Source: an uncultured Actinomycetes bacterium
GTDB lineage: Bacteria; Actinomycetota; Acidimicrobiia; Acidimicrobiales; Acidimicrobilacustridaceae
Assembly (NCBI GenBank): GCA_945957335.1
Contig: CAMFLJ010000081.1
Coordinates: 1 to 12,936 of the forward strand
Length of the DNA: 12,936 nt
Direction: 5' to 3'
Under the pieces are notes generated by a model. That model saw nothing but the letters and a program-made list of their open reading frames with translations. It was not told the origin of the DNA and searched no databases. A program made the position numbers and the translations under genes. Positions 11,977-12,936 of the stretch are shown piece after piece. Each line of letters opens with the position of its first letter. The stretch's first letter is position 1.

Positions 11977-12731
11977 GCACCGGCGACCTCCGCGACCCAC
12001 CCGTCGCCGAGTGGTTCGTCGAGTACCGCCGCACCGGGGACCGCCGGCTGAGGAACCAGCTGGTCGAGCACCACCGGCACGTGGCCGAGTACTTCGTGAA
12101 GCGCTACTCGCGTCGTGGTGTGCCCACCGACGACCTGCGCCAGCTGGCGCTGATGGCCATCATTCACGCCACCGAGCGCTTCGACCCCGAGATGGGCGTG
12201 GCCTTCTCCACGTTCGCCAGCCGCACCATCGAGGGCGAGCTCAAGCGCTACTTCCGCGACCGCACCTGGTCGGTCCGCCCGCCCCGCCGGGCCCAGGAGC
12301 TGCACCTCGAGCTGCGCAAGGTCGACGAGGAGCTCACCCACCGGCTCGGCCGGGCGCCGACCATCGCCGAGCTCTCGAAGGCCCTCGACGTGAGCGAGGA
12401 CCACGTGCTCGAGGCACTCGAGGCCGGGGTGGCCCACCAGGCCACGAGCCTCGACCAGCCCGCCCCCGGGGACGACGACGGTGCGCCCCGCAGCGACCGC
12501 CTCCTCGCCACCAACGACGTGGGCTACGGCCGGGTCGACCACGAGATCATCGTGCGCGAGCTGATGGAGGAGCTGCCCGAGCGCGAGCGCACGATCATCT
12601 ACCTCCGGTTCTTCGAGAACCTGACCCAGCCCGAGATCGCCGAGCGGGTGGGGGTCAGCCAGTCGTACCTCTCGCGCATCCTCCGCAAGACCCTGCTCGA
12701 CCTCAAGAACCGGCTCGAGGAGCGTCCCTAG
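11973..12731 (+). CDS. sigB: RNA polymerase sigma factor, SigB/SigF (group 3) type
   Basis: The 252-residue product has regions 2, 3 and 4 of group 3 sigma factors and lacks region 1.1. Region 2 spans about 28-103 (DDLRQLALMAIIHATERFDP, then FSTFASRTIEGELKRYFRD, which contacts core and the -10). Region 3 spans about 105-160 (LGRAPTIAELSKALDVSEDHV). Region 4 spans about 193-248, with helix-turn-helix LTQPEIAERVGVSQSYLSRIL recognising the -35. Group 3 members of this type direct stress, osmotic, sporulation or stationary-phase genes from GTTT/GGGTA promoters. The GTG start overlaps the rsbW stop (GTGA at 11973-11976), so the sigma and anti-sigma factors are translationally coupled. A GC hairpin follows the TAG. 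Candidate target promoters are found elsewhere in this window. The symbol could equally be sigF. Confidence 0.95.
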   Translation: MSTGDLRDPPVAEWFVEYRRTGDRRLRNQLVEHHRHVAEYFVKRYSRRGVPTDDLRQLALMAIIHATERFDPEMGVAFSTFASRTIEGELKRYFRDRTWSVRPPRRAQELHLELRKVDEELTHRLGRAPTIAELSKALDVSEDHVLEALEAGVAHQATSLDQPAPGDDDGAPRSDRLLATNDVGYGRVDHEIIVRELMEELPERERTIIYLRFFENLTQPEIAERVGVSQSYLSRILRKTLLDLKNRLEERP

Positions 12732-12736
12732 GGGGC

Positions 12737-12758
12737 GACGGGCCGGCAGGGGCCCGTC
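12737..12758. terminator. 8-bp hairpin between convergent sigB and the right-edge gene
   Basis: GACGGGCC (12737-12744) and GGCCCGTC (12751-12758) pair perfectly around a 6-base loop, directly after the sigB stop at 12731 and touching the stop codon of the minus-strand gene (12759-12757). A second perfect stem, CAGCCGAC/GTCGGCTG with a 3-base loop, follows at 12758-12776 inside that gene's last codons. No U-tract is present. Confidence 0.5.
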
Positions 12759-12936
12759 AGCCGACCTCGTCGGCTGCGGCCGACGTGCGCACGAAGCCGT
12801 CGACCGCGGGCGGCCGCAGGTCGACCACCACGTCCTGGCCCTCCACCCGCTTCTCGACGGCCGCGTAGCGGGCGAGGGCGAGGCGGTCGCCCTCGCCCAG
12901 GTCGCGCCCGGTCAGGCTGCGCGGCCACAGGTGCTC
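12757..12936 (-). CDS. C-terminal fragment of an unrecognised protein (5' part beyond window)
   Basis: The frame is open from the right edge to TGA at 12759-12757, giving the last 59 residues. The stretch reads EHLWPRSLTGRDLGEGDRL near the edge, then an ALARYAAVEKRVEGQDVVVDL segment and a short Ala/Val-rich tail. Third positions are almost all G or C and composition is protein-like, unlike the Arg-rich alternative frame on the same strand. I do not recognise the family. It is convergent with sigB, 25 bases from its stop, so it is probably not part of the sigma operon. Confidence 0.6.
   Translation of the reverse strand, partial: EHLWPRSLTGRDLGEGDRLALARYAAVEKRVEGQDVVVDLRPPAVDGFVRTSAAADEVG

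Noticed and set aside
12728..12928. Arg-rich 66-codon minus-strand frame at the right edge
   Set aside because: Arg/Gly/Pro-dominated composition typical of a shadow; the frame ending at 12757 has normal composition and G/C third positions.
1..12936. CRISPR arrays, tRNA or rRNA genes, insertion sequences, attachment sites
   Set aside because: No regularly spaced repeats, cloverleaf sequences, transposase motifs or terminal inverted repeats with target duplications were seen on reading the window.

Overview
The window is a chromosomal segment of a very high-GC actinobacterium. Nearly every third codon position is G or C, GTG starts are used, AGGAGG-type ribosome binding sites are common, and the stress sigma factor is encoded behind a UsfX-type anti-sigma factor. 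The gene mix would fit an acidimicrobial actinobacterium, but that lineage is inference; no rRNA or other phylogenetic marker is present. No tRNA, rRNA, CRISPR array, insertion sequence or phage gene was seen.

Layout, left to right. Positions 1-1474 (minus) hold most of an unusual fusion protein: an N-terminal domain resembling autoinducer synthases and FeeM-type N-acyltransferases, joined to a SAM-dependent methyltransferase. A 16-bp perfect palindrome lies in its upstream region. Positions 1739-3640 (minus) encode a large polytopic membrane protein of GT-C glycosyltransferase type. A divergent gap then leads to a plus-strand run: a CinA-type protein lacking its N-terminal MoCF domain (3925-4665), a DJ-1/PfpI family protein (4745-5308) and an alpha/beta hydrolase (5335-6204). 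A strong hairpin separates this run from a 53-residue Rho_N-like protein (6332-6493, minus). That gene is divergent from a phytoene-desaturase-type FAD oxidoreductase (6657-8351, plus). Next, on the minus strand, come an SRPBCC protein, a translationally coupled proline-rich peptide, and a DNA topoisomerase IB (9039-10079). The last third is on the plus strand: a four-cysteine probable zinc-binding protein (10393-10800), a small acidic protein (10910-11110), and an rsbV-rsbW-sigB set (11181-12731). The window closes with the 3' end of an unrecognised minus-strand gene.

The most interesting structure is regulatory. The hexamer GGGTAG or GGGTAC, the -10 element of SigB/SigF-type promoters, occurs by eye nine times on both strands. 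Six copies are intergenic, and each of these points at a nearby start codon. Four of the six have GGT beginning exactly 21 bases upstream of the -10 (a 15-base spacer), or 22 bases in the case of the CinA gene. The three copies inside genes lack such a partner. Because a SigB/SigF-type sigma factor and its partner-switching regulators lie in the same window, the simplest reading is a local stress regulon. It would cover the membrane protein, the CinA-like run, the Rho_N-like protein, the proline-rich/SRPBCC pair, the zinc-ribbon-like protein and the small acidic protein, and possibly the oxidoreductase through a variant -10. Paired palindromes sit exactly between the two divergent promoters at 6538-6618 and suggest a second layer of control. 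All promoter and terminator calls are sequence pattern calls without experimental support.
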